In this document: positions 1 through 8,237 of the stretch, piece by piece
Numbering within the stretch: the first letter of the stretch is position 1
Layout: each line of letters opens with the position of its first letter
Source: Liolophura sinensis
Taxonomy: Eukaryota; Mollusca; Polyplacophora; Chitonida; Chitonidae
Length of the DNA stretch: 11,704 nt
NCBI RefSeq assembly: GCF_032854445.1
Contig: NW_027018121.1
Location: 64,001-75,704, forward strand
Reading direction: 5' to 3'
Made by a program: the position numbers and the translations under genes
The notes under the pieces: generated by a model
What the model was told of the DNA's origin: nothing
Databases searched by the model: none
Seen by the model: the letters and a program-made list of their open reading frames with translations, nothing else

Positions 1-551
1 GCAAAAGTGGAAAAACTGTTCCAGTGCTACTAGTAAGAGCCTAATCCGACGTATTTTGTGACGAGAAATCGAATGGTGCAATCCGCGTTGCTCTCCGACC
101 AATACTTTTGGCTGTAGCGACAATTGAATGATCATTTATATCATAATCACGTGCGTAGCAACGGGTCTTACTCCATGGAAACCAGGGAAATTTGCAATTT
201 TTCAACAGCTGCCGATGCCTGTCTCAATTCCGCATCTTTTGGCACCTTACTGAAGTGGGTCAGTGTTTAGTTGTACTATTTACAGCAGACTGTATCAAGT
301 ACCTTGTGTTTTTCACGTACAAATGGTGTGGTTTTTCTACACGTAGATAAAGACATTGAGATTGTCTTGCACTTAGAAGTAAGGCAATTGCTGGGTGAGT
401 TAAATGGGCTTAGCCCAAAGATTTCAGGTCTTCTGGGCTACCGAAGGGCACATAACTTATAGTCAAAAGTTGAATATAGTAATGACCAGTCGCGATTGTA
501 CAGAGTACAGTGTAGCCGATTTCAATTAACAAAAAAGACCAGGCAAAAAAT
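1..551 (+). repeat. Satellite monomer M1
   Basis: Assigned 551 bp; the true upstream edge is cut by the window but the phase starts at base 1. It carries CTACTAG, GAGAAAT, CAATCCG and GCGTAGC blocks, and private TTATATC near 137. Its middle block is a hybrid: ACTGAAG followed by GGGTCAGTGTTTAG (257-270), the second part otherwise seen only in M11, M13 and M21. The two extra bases are both A residues in A-runs (531-536 and 545-550), typical of homopolymer error. Confidence 0.95.
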
Positions 552-1101
552 GCAAAAGTGGAAAAACTGTTCCAGTGCTACTAGTAAGAGCCTAATCCGA
601 CGTATTTTGTGACGACAAATCGAATGGTGCAAACCGCGTTGCTCTCCGACCAATACTTTTGGCTGTAGCGACAATTGAATGATCATTTATGTCATAATCA
701 CGTGCGTAGCAACGGGTCTTACTCCATGGAAACCAGGGAAATTTGCAATTTTTCAACAGCTGCCGATGCCTGGCCTCAATTCCGCATCTTTTGGCACCTT
801 ACTGAAGTGGGTTAGTGTTCAGTTGTACTATTTACAGCAGACTGTATCAAGTACCTTGTGTTTTTCACGTACAAATGGTGTGGTTTTTCTACACGTAGAT
901 AAAGACATTGAGATTGTCTTGCACTTAGAAGTAAGGCAATTGCTGGGTGAGTTAAATGGGCTTAGCCCAAAGATTTGACGTCTTCTGGGCTACCGAAGGG
1001 CACATAACTTATAGTCAAAAGTTGAATATAGTAATGACCAGTCGCGATTGTACAGAGTGCAGTGTAGCCGATTTTTATTAACAGAAAGACCAGGCAAAAA
1101 T
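552..1101 (+). repeat. Satellite monomer M2
   Basis: 550 bp. CTACTAG is combined with GACAAAT and CAAACCG, then GCGTAGC and ACTGAAG with GTACTATTTA. An extra C in TGGCCTC (about 771-777) explains the added base. GATTTGACG replaces GATTTCAGG near 973. The 3' end is unusual, with TTTTTATTAACAG where other units read TTTCAATTAACAA, plus the AGAGTGCAG variant. Confidence 0.95.
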
Positions 1102-1650
1102 GCAAAAGTGAAAAACTGTTTCCAGTGCTGCTGGTAAGAGGCTAATCCGACGTATTTTGTGACGACAAATCGAATGGTGCAAACCGCGTTGCTCTCCGAC
1201 CAATACTTTTGCCTGTAGCGACAATTGAATGATCATTTATGTCATAATCACGTGCCCAGCAACGGCTCTTACTCCATGGAAACCAGGGATATTTGCAATT
1301 TTTCAACAGGTGCCGATGCCTGGCTCAATTCCGCATCTTTTGGCACCTTACTGAAGTGGGTTAGTGTTCAGTTGTACTTTTTACAGCAGACTGTATCAAG
1401 TACCTTGTGTTTTTCACGTACAAATGGTGTGGTTTTTCTACACGTAGATAAAGACATTGAGATTGTCTTGCACTTAGAAGTAAGGCAATTGCTGGGTGAG
1501 TTAAATGGGCTTAGCCCAAAGATTTGACGTCTTTTGGGCTACCGAAGGGCACATAACTTATAGTCAAAAGTTGAATATAGTAATGACCAGTCGCGATTGT
1601 ACAGAGTACAGTTTAGCCGATTTCAATTAACAAAAAGACGAAGCAAAAAT
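1102..1650 (+). repeat. Satellite monomer M3
   Basis: 549 bp, but by two offsetting changes near the start: one G lost in AGTGAAAAAC and one T gained in CTGTTTCC (1107-1122). It carries CTGCTGG, GCCTG, GCCCAGC, GGATATTT, ACTGAAG and GATTTGACG. Private changes are CAACAGGTGCC (about 1304-1314), TCTTTTGGG after GATTTGACG, CAGTTTAGCC near 1609, and GACGAAGC at the 3' end. Confidence 0.95.
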
Positions 1651-2200
1651 GCAAAAGTGGAAAAACTGTTCCAGTGCTACTAGTAAGAGCCTAATCCGAC
1701 GTATTTTGTGACGAGAAATCGAATGGTGCAAACCGCGTTGCTCTCCAACCAATACTTTTGCCTGTAGTGACAATTGAATGATCATTTATGTCATAATCAC
1801 GTGCCCAGCAACGGCTCTTACTCCATGGAAACCAGGGAAATTTGCAATTTTTCAACAGCTGCCGATGCCTGGCTCAATTCCGCATCTTTTGGCACCTTAT
1901 TCATGTGGGTCTGTGGTCAGTTGTACTTTTTACAGCAGACTGTATAAAGTACCATGTGTTTTTTCACGTACAAATGGTGTGGTTTTTCTACACGTAGATA
2001 AAGACATTGAGATTGTCTTGCACTTAGAAGTAAGTCAATTGCTGGGTGAGTTAAATGGGCTTAGCCCAAAGATTTCAGGTCTTCTGGGCTACCGAAGGGC
2101 ACATAACTTATAGTCAAAAGTTGAATATAGTAATGACCAGTCGCGATTGTACAGAGTACAGTGTAGCCGATTTCAATTAACAAAAAGACCAGGCAAAAAT
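1651..2200 (+). repeat. Satellite monomer M4
   Basis: 550 bp. A hybrid: the first ~100 bp is CTACTAG/GAGAAAT type with a private CTCCAACC (1741-1750), while the rest follows the GCCCAGC/ATTCATG type and pairs with M14, including the shared TAAGTCAATT (2031-2040). The stretch 1941-1966 has three private changes (TATAAAG, CCATG and an extra T in the T-run), which shift the open frame of other units. Confidence 0.95.
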
Positions 2201-2525
2201 GCAAAAGTGGAAAAACTGTTCCAGTGCTGCTGGTAAGAGGCTAATCCGACGTATTTTGTGACGACAAATCGAATGGTGCAAACCGCGTTGCTCTCCGACC
2301 AATACTTTTGCCTGTAGTGACAATTGAATGATCATTTATGTCATAATCACGTGCCCAGCAACGGCTCTTACTCCATGGAAACCAGGGAAATTTGCAATTT
2401 TTAAACAGCTGCCGATGCCTGGCTCAATTCCGCATCTTTTGGCACCTTACTGAAGTGGGTTAGTGTTCAGTTGTACTTTTTACAGCAGACTGTATCAAGT
2501 ACCTTGTGTTTTTCACGTACAAATG

Positions 2526-2542
2526 GTGTGGTTTTTCTACAC
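2526..2542 (+). other. Conserved short hairpin (example in M5)
   Basis: GTGTGG and CTACAC flank a TTTTT loop: six base pairs with one G-U if transcribed (unit positions 326-342). It is present unchanged in every complete monomer. No function is known to me, and the wider region is also conserved, so the hairpin may be incidental. Confidence 0.45.
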
Positions 2543-2630
2543 GTAGATAAAGACATTGAGATTGTCTTGCACTTAGAAGTAAGGCAATTGCTGGGTGAGT
2601 TGAATGGGCTTAACCCAAAGATTTGACGTC

Positions 2631-2749
2631 TTCTGGGCTACCGAAGGGCACATAACTTATAGTCAAAAGTTGAATATAGTAATGACCAGTCGCGATTGTA
2701 CAGAGTACAGTGTAGCCGATTTCAATTAACAAAAAGACCAGGCAAAAAT
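2631..2749 (+). other. Near-invariant 3' block of the monomer (example in M5)
   Basis: Unit positions of about 431-549. In the clean units M5-M13 the only substitutions I see here are AGAGTACAG/AGAGTGCAG (M6, M13) and two private changes in M13. It includes the short dyad TGTACAGAGTACA. The first 300 bp of the same units show many more differences. This may be a protein-binding or otherwise constrained part of the unit, or simply the region most often homogenised. Confidence 0.6.
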
Positions 2750-3298
2750 GCAAAAGTGGAAAAACTGTTCCAGTGCTGCTGGTAAGAGGCTAATCCGACG
2801 TATTTTGTGACGACAAATCGAATGGTGCAAACTGCGTTGCTCTCCGACCAATACTTTTGGCTGTAGTGACAATTGAATGATCATTTATGTCATAATCACG
2901 TGCCCAGCAACGGCTCTTACTCCATGGAAACCAGGGAAATTTGCAATTTTTCAACAGCTGCCGATGCCTGGCTCAATTCCGCATCTTTTGGCACCTTGTT
3001 CATGTGGGTCTGTGGTCAGTTGTACTTTTTACAGCAGACTGTATCAAGTACCTTGTGGTTTTCACGTACAAATGGTGTGGTTTTTCTACACGTAGATAAA
3101 GACATTGAGATTGTCTTGCACTTAGAAGTAAGGCAATTGCTGGGTGAGTTAAATGGGCTTAGCCCAAAGATTTCAGGTCTTCTGGGCTACCGAAGGGCAC
3201 ATAACTTATAGTCAAAAGTTGAATATAGTAATGACCAGTCGCGATTGTACAGAGTGCAGTGTAGCCGATTTCAATTAACAAAAAGACCAGGCAAAAAT
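2750..3298 (+). repeat. Satellite monomer M6
   Basis: Exactly 549 bp. It carries CTGCTGG, GGCTG, TGAC, GCCCAGC and ATTCATG-like CTTGTTCATG (2995-3004). Diagnostic changes shared only with M16 are AACTGCG (a CpG-to-TpG change near 2833) and TTGTGGTTTTC (3053-3063). It also has the AGAGTGCAG variant near the 3' end. Confidence 0.96.
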
Positions 3299-3847
3299 GC
3301 AAAAGTGGAAAAACTGTTCCAGTGCTGCTGGTAAGAGGCTAATCCGACGTATTTTGTGACGACAAATCGAATGGTGCAAACCGCGTTGCTCTCCGACCAA
3401 TACTTTTGGCTGTAGCGACAATTGAATGATCATTTAAGTCGTAATCACGTGCGTAGCAACGGGTCTTACTCCATGGAAACCAGGGAAATTTGCAATTTTT
3501 CAACAGCTGCCGATGCCTGGCTCAATTCCGCATCTTTTGGCACCTTACTGAAGTGGGTTAGTGTTCAGTTGTACTATTTAAAGCAGACTGTATCAAGTAC
3601 CTTGTGTTTTTCACGTACAAATGGTGTGGTTTTTCTACACGTAGATAAAGACATTGAGATTGTCTTGCACTTAGAAGTAAGGCAATTGCTGGGTGAGTTA
3701 AATGGGCTTAGCCCAAAGATTTCAGGTCTTCTGGGCTACCGAAGGGCACATAACTTATAGTCAAAAGTTGAATATAGTAATGACCAGTCGCGATTGTACA
3801 GAGTACAGTGTAGCCGATTTCAATTAACAAAAAGACCAGGCAAAAAT
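3299..3847 (+). repeat. Satellite monomer M7
   Basis: Exactly 549 bp. CTGCTGG and GACAAAT are joined to the GCGTAGC/ACTGAAG middle. Shared only with M17: TTTAAGTCGTAATC (3433-3446) and CTATTTAAAGCAG (3574-3586). GATTTCAGG near the 3' third keeps the 112-codon frame open. Confidence 0.96.
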
Positions 3848-4396
3848 GCAAAAGTGGAAAAACTGTTCCAGTGCTACTAGTAAGAGCCTAATCCGACGTA
3901 TTTTGTGACGAGAAATCGAATGGTGCAATCCGCGTTGCTGTCCGACCAATACTTTTGGCTGTAGCGACAATTGAATGATCATTTATGTCATAATCATGTG
4001 CGTAGCAACGGGTCTTACTCCATGGAAACCAGGGAAATTTGCAATTTTTCAACAGCTGCCGATGCCTGTCTCAATTCCGCATCTTTTGGCACCTTACTGA
4101 AGTGGGTTAGTGTTCAGTTGTACTTTTTACAGCAGACTGTATCAAGTACCTTGTGTTTTTCACGTACGAATGGTGTGGTTTTTCTACACGTAGATAAAGA
4201 CATTGAGATTGTCTTGCACTTAGAAGTAAGGCAATTGCTGGGTGAGTTAAATGGGCTTAGCCCAAAGATTTCAGGTCTTCTGGGCTACCGAAGGGCACAT
4301 AACTTATAGTCAAAAGTTGAATATAGTAATGACCAGTCGCGATTGTACAGAGTACAGTGTAGCCGATTTCAATTAACAAAAAGACCAGGCAAAAAT
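3848..4396 (+). repeat. Satellite monomer M8
   Basis: Exactly 549 bp. It carries CTACTAG, GAGAAAT, CAATCCG, GCGTAGC, CCTGTCTC and ACTGAAG. Shared only with M18: GCTGTCCG (3938-3945), AATCATGTGCG (CpG loss in the CACGTG hexamer, about 3992-4002) and CGTACGAATGG (4165-4175). M1 shares CCTGTCTC. Confidence 0.96.
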
Positions 4397-4945
4397 GCAA
4401 AAGTGGAAAAACTGTTCCAGTGCTACTAGTAAGAGCCTAATCCGACGTATTTTGTGACGAGAAATCGAATGGTGCAATCCGCGTTGCTCTCCGACCAATA
4501 CTTTTGGCTGTAGCGACAATTGAATGATCATTTATGTCATAATCACGTACGTAGCAACGTCTCTTACTCCATGGAAACCAGGGAAATTTGCAATTTTTCA
4601 ACAGCTGCCGATGCCTGGCTCAATTCCGCATCTTTTGGCACCTTACTGAAGTGGGTTAGTGTTCAGTTGTACTTTTTACAGCAGACTGTATCAAGTACCT
4701 TGTGTTTTTCACGTACAAATGGTGTGGTTTTTCTACACGTAGATAAAGACATTGAGATTGTCTTGCACTTAGAAGTAAGGCAATTGCTGGGTGAGTTAAA
4801 TGGGCTTAGCCCAAAGATTTGACGTCTTCTGGGCTACCGAAGGGCACATAACTTATAGTCAAAAGTTGAATATAGTAATGACCAGTCGCGATTGTACAGA
4901 GTACAGTGTAGCCGATTTCAATTAACAAAAAGACCAGGCAAAAAT
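4397..4945 (+). repeat. Satellite monomer M9
   Basis: Exactly 549 bp. CTACTAG/GAGAAAT/CAATCCG type with ACTGAAG and GATTTGACG. Shared only with M19: CGTACGTAGCAACGTCTC (4545-4562), which destroys the CACGTG hexamer and creates CGTACG. Confidence 0.96.
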
Positions 4946-5494
4946 GCAAAAGTGGAAAAACTTTTCCAGTGCTGCTGGTAAGAGGCTAATCCGACGTATT
5001 TTGTGACGACAAATCGAATGGTGCAAACCGCGTTGCTCTCCGACCAATACTTTTGCCTGTAGTGACAATTGAATGATCATTTATGTCATAATCACGTGCC
5101 CAGCAACGGGTCTTACTCCATGGAAACCAGGGATATTTGCAATTTTTCAACAGCTGCCGATGCCTGGCTCAATTCCGCATCTTTTGGCACCTTATTCATG
5201 TGGGTCTGTGGTCAGTTGTACTTTTTACAGCAGACTGTATCAAGTACCTTGTGTTTTTCACGTACAAATGGTGTGGTTTTTCTACACGTAGATAAAGACA
5301 TTGAGATTGTCTTGCACTTAGAAGTAAGGCAATTGCTGGGTGAGTTAAATGGGCTTAGCCCAAAGATTTCAGGTCTTCTGGGCTACCGAAGGGCACATAA
5401 CTTATAGTCAAAAGTTGAATATAGTAATGACCAGTCGCGATTGTACAGAGTACAGTGTAGCCGATTTCAATTAACAAAAAGACCAGGCAAAAAT
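4946..5494 (+). repeat. Satellite monomer M10
   Basis: Exactly 549 bp. AACTTTTCC (about 4959-4967) is shared with M12 and M20. The rest is CTGCTGG, GACAAAT, GCCTG, TGAC, GCCCAGC followed by CAACGGG, GGATATTTGC, ATTCATG and GATTTCAGG. The CAACGGG ending is shared with M20 but not M12, which supports M20 as its direct partner. Confidence 0.96.
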
Positions 5495-6043
5495 GCAAAA
5501 GTGGACAAACTGTTCCAGTGCTGCTGGTAAGAGGCTAATCCGACGTATTTTGTGACGAGAAATCGAATGGTGCAAACCGCGTTGCTCTCCGACCAATACT
5601 TTTGGCTGTAGCGACAGATCAATGATCATTGATGTCATAATCACGTGCCCAGCAACGGCTCTTACTCCATGGAAACCAGGGATATTTCCAATTTTTTAAC
5701 AGCTGCCGATGCCTGGCCCAATTCCACATCTTTTGGCACCTTATAAATGTGGGTCAGTGTTTAGTTGTACTTTTCACAGCAGACTGTATCAAGTACCTTG
5801 TGTTTTTCACGTACAAATGGTGTGGTTTTTCTACACGTAGATAAAGACATTGAGATTGTCTTGGAATTAGAAGTAAGACAATTGCTGGGTGAGTTAAATG
5901 GGCTTGGCCCAAAGATTTCAGGTCTTCTGGGCTACCGAAGGGCACATAACTTATAGTCAAAAGTTGAATATAGTAATGACCAGTCGCGATTGTACAGAGT
6001 ACAGTGTAGCCGATTTCAATTAACAAAAAGACCAGGCAAAAAT
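5495..6043 (+). repeat. Satellite monomer M11 (palindrome subtype)
   Basis: Exactly 549 bp and the most divergent type. It has GTGGACAAAC, a 16-bp palindrome (5618-5633), GGATATTTCC, ATTTTTTAAC, GGCCCAATTCCAC, TATAAA (5742-5747), GGGTCAGTGTTTAG, CTTTTCACAG, TTGGAATTAG with AAGTAAGAC (5861-5879), and GGGCTTGGCCC. M21 shares the full set; M13 shares only the 5' two thirds. Confidence 0.96.
5618..5633. repeat. 16-bp perfect palindrome in M11
   Basis: ATCAATGATCATTGAT is its own reverse complement. Ordinary units have only the inner 10 bp (AATGATCATT, unit positions 127-136). The subtype gains three bases per side and loses the flanking CAATTG site. Confidence 0.9.
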
Positions 6044-6592
6044 GCAAAAGTGGAAAAACTTTTCCAGTGCTGCTGGTAAGAGGCTAATCCGACGTATTTT
6101 GTGACGACAAATCGAATGGTGCAAACCGCGTTGCTATCCGACCAATACTTTTGCCTGTAGTGACAATTGAATGATCATTTATGTCATAATCACGTGCCCA
6201 GCAACGGCTCTTACTCCATGGAAACCAGGGATATTTGCAATTTTTCAACAGCTGCCGATGCCTGGCTCAATTCCGCATCTTTTGGCACCTTATTCATGTG
6301 GGTCTGTGGTCAGTTGTACTTTTTACAGCAGACTGTATCAAGTACCTTGTGTTTTTCACGTACAAATGGTGTGGTTTTTCTACACGTAGATAAAGACATT
6401 GAGATTGTCTTGCACTTAGAAGTAAGGCAATTGCTGGGTGAGTTAAATGGGCTTAGCCCAAAGATTTCAGGTCTTCTGGGCTACCGAAGGGCACATAACT
6501 TATAGTCAAAAGTTGAATATAGTAATGACCAGTCGCGATTGTACAGAGTACAGTGTAGCCGATTTCAATTAACAAAAAGACCAGGCAAAAAT
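6044..6592 (+). repeat. Satellite monomer M12
   Basis: Exactly 549 bp. Near-copy of M10 (AACTTTTCC, CTGCTGG, GCCTG, TGAC, GATATTTGC, ATTCATG). It differs by private GCTATCCG (6134-6141) and by CAACGGC instead of CAACGGG. Confidence 0.96.
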
Positions 6593-7141
6593 GCAAAAGT
6601 GGACAAACTGTTCCAGTGCTGCTGGTAAGAGGCTAATCCGACGTATTTTGTGACGAGAAATCGAATGGTGCAAACCGCGTTGCTCTCCGACCAATACTTT
6701 TGGCTGTAGCGACAGATCAATGATCATTGATGTCATAATCACGTGCCCAGCAACGGCTCTTACTCCATGGAAACCAGGGATATTTGCAATTTTTTAACAG
6801 CTGCCGATGCCTGGCCCAATTCCACATCTTTTGGCACCTTATAAATGTGGGTCAGTGTTTAGTTGTACTTTTCACAGCAGACTGTATCAAGTACCTTGTG
6901 TTTTTCACGTACAAATGGTGTGGTTTTTCTACACGTAGATAAAGACATTGAGATTGTCTTGCACTTAGAAGTAAGGCAATTGCTGGGTGAGTTAAATGGG
7001 CTTAGCCCAAAGATTTCAGGTCTTCTGGGCTACCGAAGGGCACATAACTTATAGTCAAAAGTTGAATATAGTAATGACCAGACGCGATTGTACAGAGTGC
7101 AGTGTAGCCGGTTTCAATTAACAAAAAGACCAGGCAAAAAT
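6593..7141 (+). repeat. Satellite monomer M13 (hybrid palindrome subtype)
   Basis: Exactly 549 bp. It matches M11 from GTGGACAAAC through the palindrome (6716-6731), TATAAA (6840-6845) and CTTTTCACAG, apart from GATATTTGC. It then carries the common TTGCACTTAG, AAGTAAGGC and GGGCTTAGCCC in place of the M11 versions. Private 3' changes are CCAGACGCG (about 7078-7086) and GCCGGTTTC (about 7107-7115). Confidence 0.96.
6716..6731. repeat. 16-bp perfect palindrome in M13
   Basis: Same extended palindrome as in M11, retained although the 3' third of this unit has reverted to the common type. Position in the unit is unchanged. Confidence 0.9.
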
Positions 7142-7689
7142 GCAAAAGTGGAAAAACTGTTCCAGTGCTGCTGGTAAGAGGCTAATCCGACGTATTTTGT
7201 GACGACAAATCGAATGGTGCAAACCGCGTTGCTCTCCGACCAATACTTTTGCCTGTAGTGACAATTGAATGATCATTTATGTCATAATCACGTGCCCAGC
7301 AACGGCTCTTACTCCATGGAAACCAGGGAAATTTGCAATTTTTCAACAGCTGCCGATGCCTGGCTCAATTCCGCATCTTTTGGCACCTTATTCATGTGGG
7401 TCTGTGGTCAGTTGTACTTTTTACAGCAGACTGTATCAAGTACCTTGTGTTTTTCACGTACAAATGGTGTGGTTTTTCTACACGTAGATAAAGACATTGA
7501 GATTGTCTTGCACTTAGAAGTAAGTCAATTGCTGGGTGAGTTAAATGGGCTTAGCCCAAAGATTTCAGGTCTTCTGGGCTACCGAAGGGCACATAACTTA
7601 TAGTCAAAAGTTGAATATAGTAATGACCAGTCGCGATTGTACAGAGTACAGTGTAGCCGATTTCAATTAACAAAAAGACCAGGCAAAAT
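7142..7689 (+). repeat. Satellite monomer M14
   Basis: 548 bp; the missing base is one A in the last A-run (GGCAAAATGC, near 7687), the first indel after a 5.5-kb clean stretch. CTGCTGG/GACAAAT at the start differs from M4, but GCCTG, TGAC, GCCCAGC, ATTCATG and TAAGTCAATT (7521-7530) match M4. Confidence 0.95.
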
Positions 7690-8237
7690 GCAAAAGTGGA
7701 AAAACTGTTCCAGTGCTGCTGGTAAGAGGCTAATCCGACGTATTTTGTGACGACAAATCGAATGGTGCAAACCGCGTTGCTCTCCGACCAATACTTTTGG
7801 CTGTAGTGACAATTGAATGATCATTTATGTCATAATCACGTGCCCAGCAACGGCTCTTACTCCATGGAAACCAGGGAAATTTGCAATTTTTAAACAGCTG
7901 CCGATGCCTGGCTCAATTCCGCATCTTTTGGCACCTTACTGAAGTGGGTTAGTGTTCAGTTGTACTTTTTACAGCAGACTGTATCAAGTACCTTGTGTTT
8001 TTCACGTACAAATGGTGTGGTTTTTCTACACGTAGATAAAGACATTGAGATTGTCTTGCACTTAGAAGTAAGGCAATTGCTGGGTGAGTTGAATGGGCTT
8101 AACCCAAAGATTTGACGTCTTCTGGGCTACCGAAGGGCACATAACTTATAGTCAAAAGTTGAATATAGTAATGACCAGTCGCGATTGTACAGAGTACAGT
8201 GTAGCCGATTTCAATTAACAAAAAGACAGGCAAAAAT
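7690..8237 (+). repeat. Satellite monomer M15
   Basis: 548 bp. Partner of M5, with TTTTTAAACAG (about 7887-7897) and GAATGGGCTTAACCC followed by GATTTGACG (8091-8115). It differs by GGCTG for GCCTG near 7800 and by loss of one C in AAAAGACAGG (about 8221-8230). Confidence 0.95.

Larger units (their letters stand above)
2201..2749 (+). repeat. Satellite monomer M5
   Basis: Exactly 549 bp, the start of nine consecutive units of identical length. It carries CTGCTGG, GACAAAT, GCCTG, GCCCAGC and ACTGAAG. Private and shared only with M15: TTTTTAAACAG near 2400, and GAATGGGCTTAACCC (2602-2616) followed by GATTTGACG. The TTAA-to-TTTCAA change puts a stop into the frame that is open in other units. 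Confidence 0.96.
1751..6043 (+). repeat. Higher-order repeat, copy A (late M4 to M11)
   Basis: This run of monomers reappears in the same order at 7242-11522, ten monomers (about 5.49 kb) downstream. Private variants link the pairs. TAAGTCAATT marks M4 and M14, TTAACCC marks M5 and M15, and AACTGCG with TTGTGGTTTTC marks M6 and M16. TTTAAGTCGTAATC marks M7 and M17, and GCTGTCCG with CGTACGAATGG marks M8 and M18. CGTACGTAGCAACGTCTC marks M9 and M19, AACTTTTCC marks M10 and M20, and GTGGACAAAC with TTGGAATTAG marks M11 and M21. The left boundary is approximate: the first part of M4 (CTACTAG, GAGAAAT, CTCCAACC) does not match M14. The right boundary is the M11/M12 junction. Confidence 0.92.
4946..6043 (+). 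repeat. Two-monomer sub-repeat, first copy (M10-M11)
   Basis: A 1098-bp dimer in which an M10-type unit (AACTTTTCC, CTGCTGG, GATATTTGC, ATTCATG) is followed by an M11-type unit (GTGGACAAAC, long palindrome, ATAAATG). The same pair follows directly as M12-M13 and appears again as M20-M21, so these two types travel together as a dimer. Confidence 0.85.
6044..7141 (+). repeat. Two-monomer sub-repeat, second copy (M12-M13)
   Basis: A 1098-bp duplicate of M10-M11, lying between the two large higher-order copies. M12 is close to M10, with GCTATCCG and GGCTC as differences. M13 follows M11 through TTTTCACAGCAG, then switches to the common 3' sequence. It has no match after M21 within the window, so it is either part of a ten-monomer unit whose next copy is changed at M22, or a local two-monomer amplification. 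Confidence 0.82.

Noticed and set aside
406-416. GGGCTTAGCCC as a hairpin or terminator
   Set aside because: The arms are separated by a single base, too short for a stable loop, and no T-run follows; it is a short interrupted palindrome that varies to TTAACCC and TTGGCCC in some units.
2776-2830. tRNA-like pol III promoter (TGGTAAGAGG as an A box, AATCGAATGG as a B box)
   Set aside because: Both boxes deviate from consensus and the flanks of the supposed B box do not pair as a T arm, so there is no support for a tRNA gene or tRNA-derived SINE.
2885-2895. Yeast-type replication origin core at ATTTATGTCAT
   Set aside because: It matches the ARS consensus at about 9 of 11 positions only and the host is unknown; matches of this quality are expected by chance in AT-rich DNA.
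2873-3211. Recurring 112-codon plus-strand open frame (MNDHL... to ...RAHNL), intact in M6, M7, M8, M10, M12 and M14
   Set aside because: The frame is a by-product of the repeat: it is broken by TGA, TAG or frameshift in the other units, overlaps a second open frame on the same strand, and shows no recognisable domain or pattern of synonymous change. The 549-bp period keeps frame between units, but each unit has stops, so there is no array-long protein.
5754-6047. 97-codon minus-strand open frame in M11, repeated in M21 (11233-11526)
   Set aside because: It crosses the unit boundary, occurs only in one subtype, resembles no family I recognise, and is lost by ordinary subtype variants in the other units.
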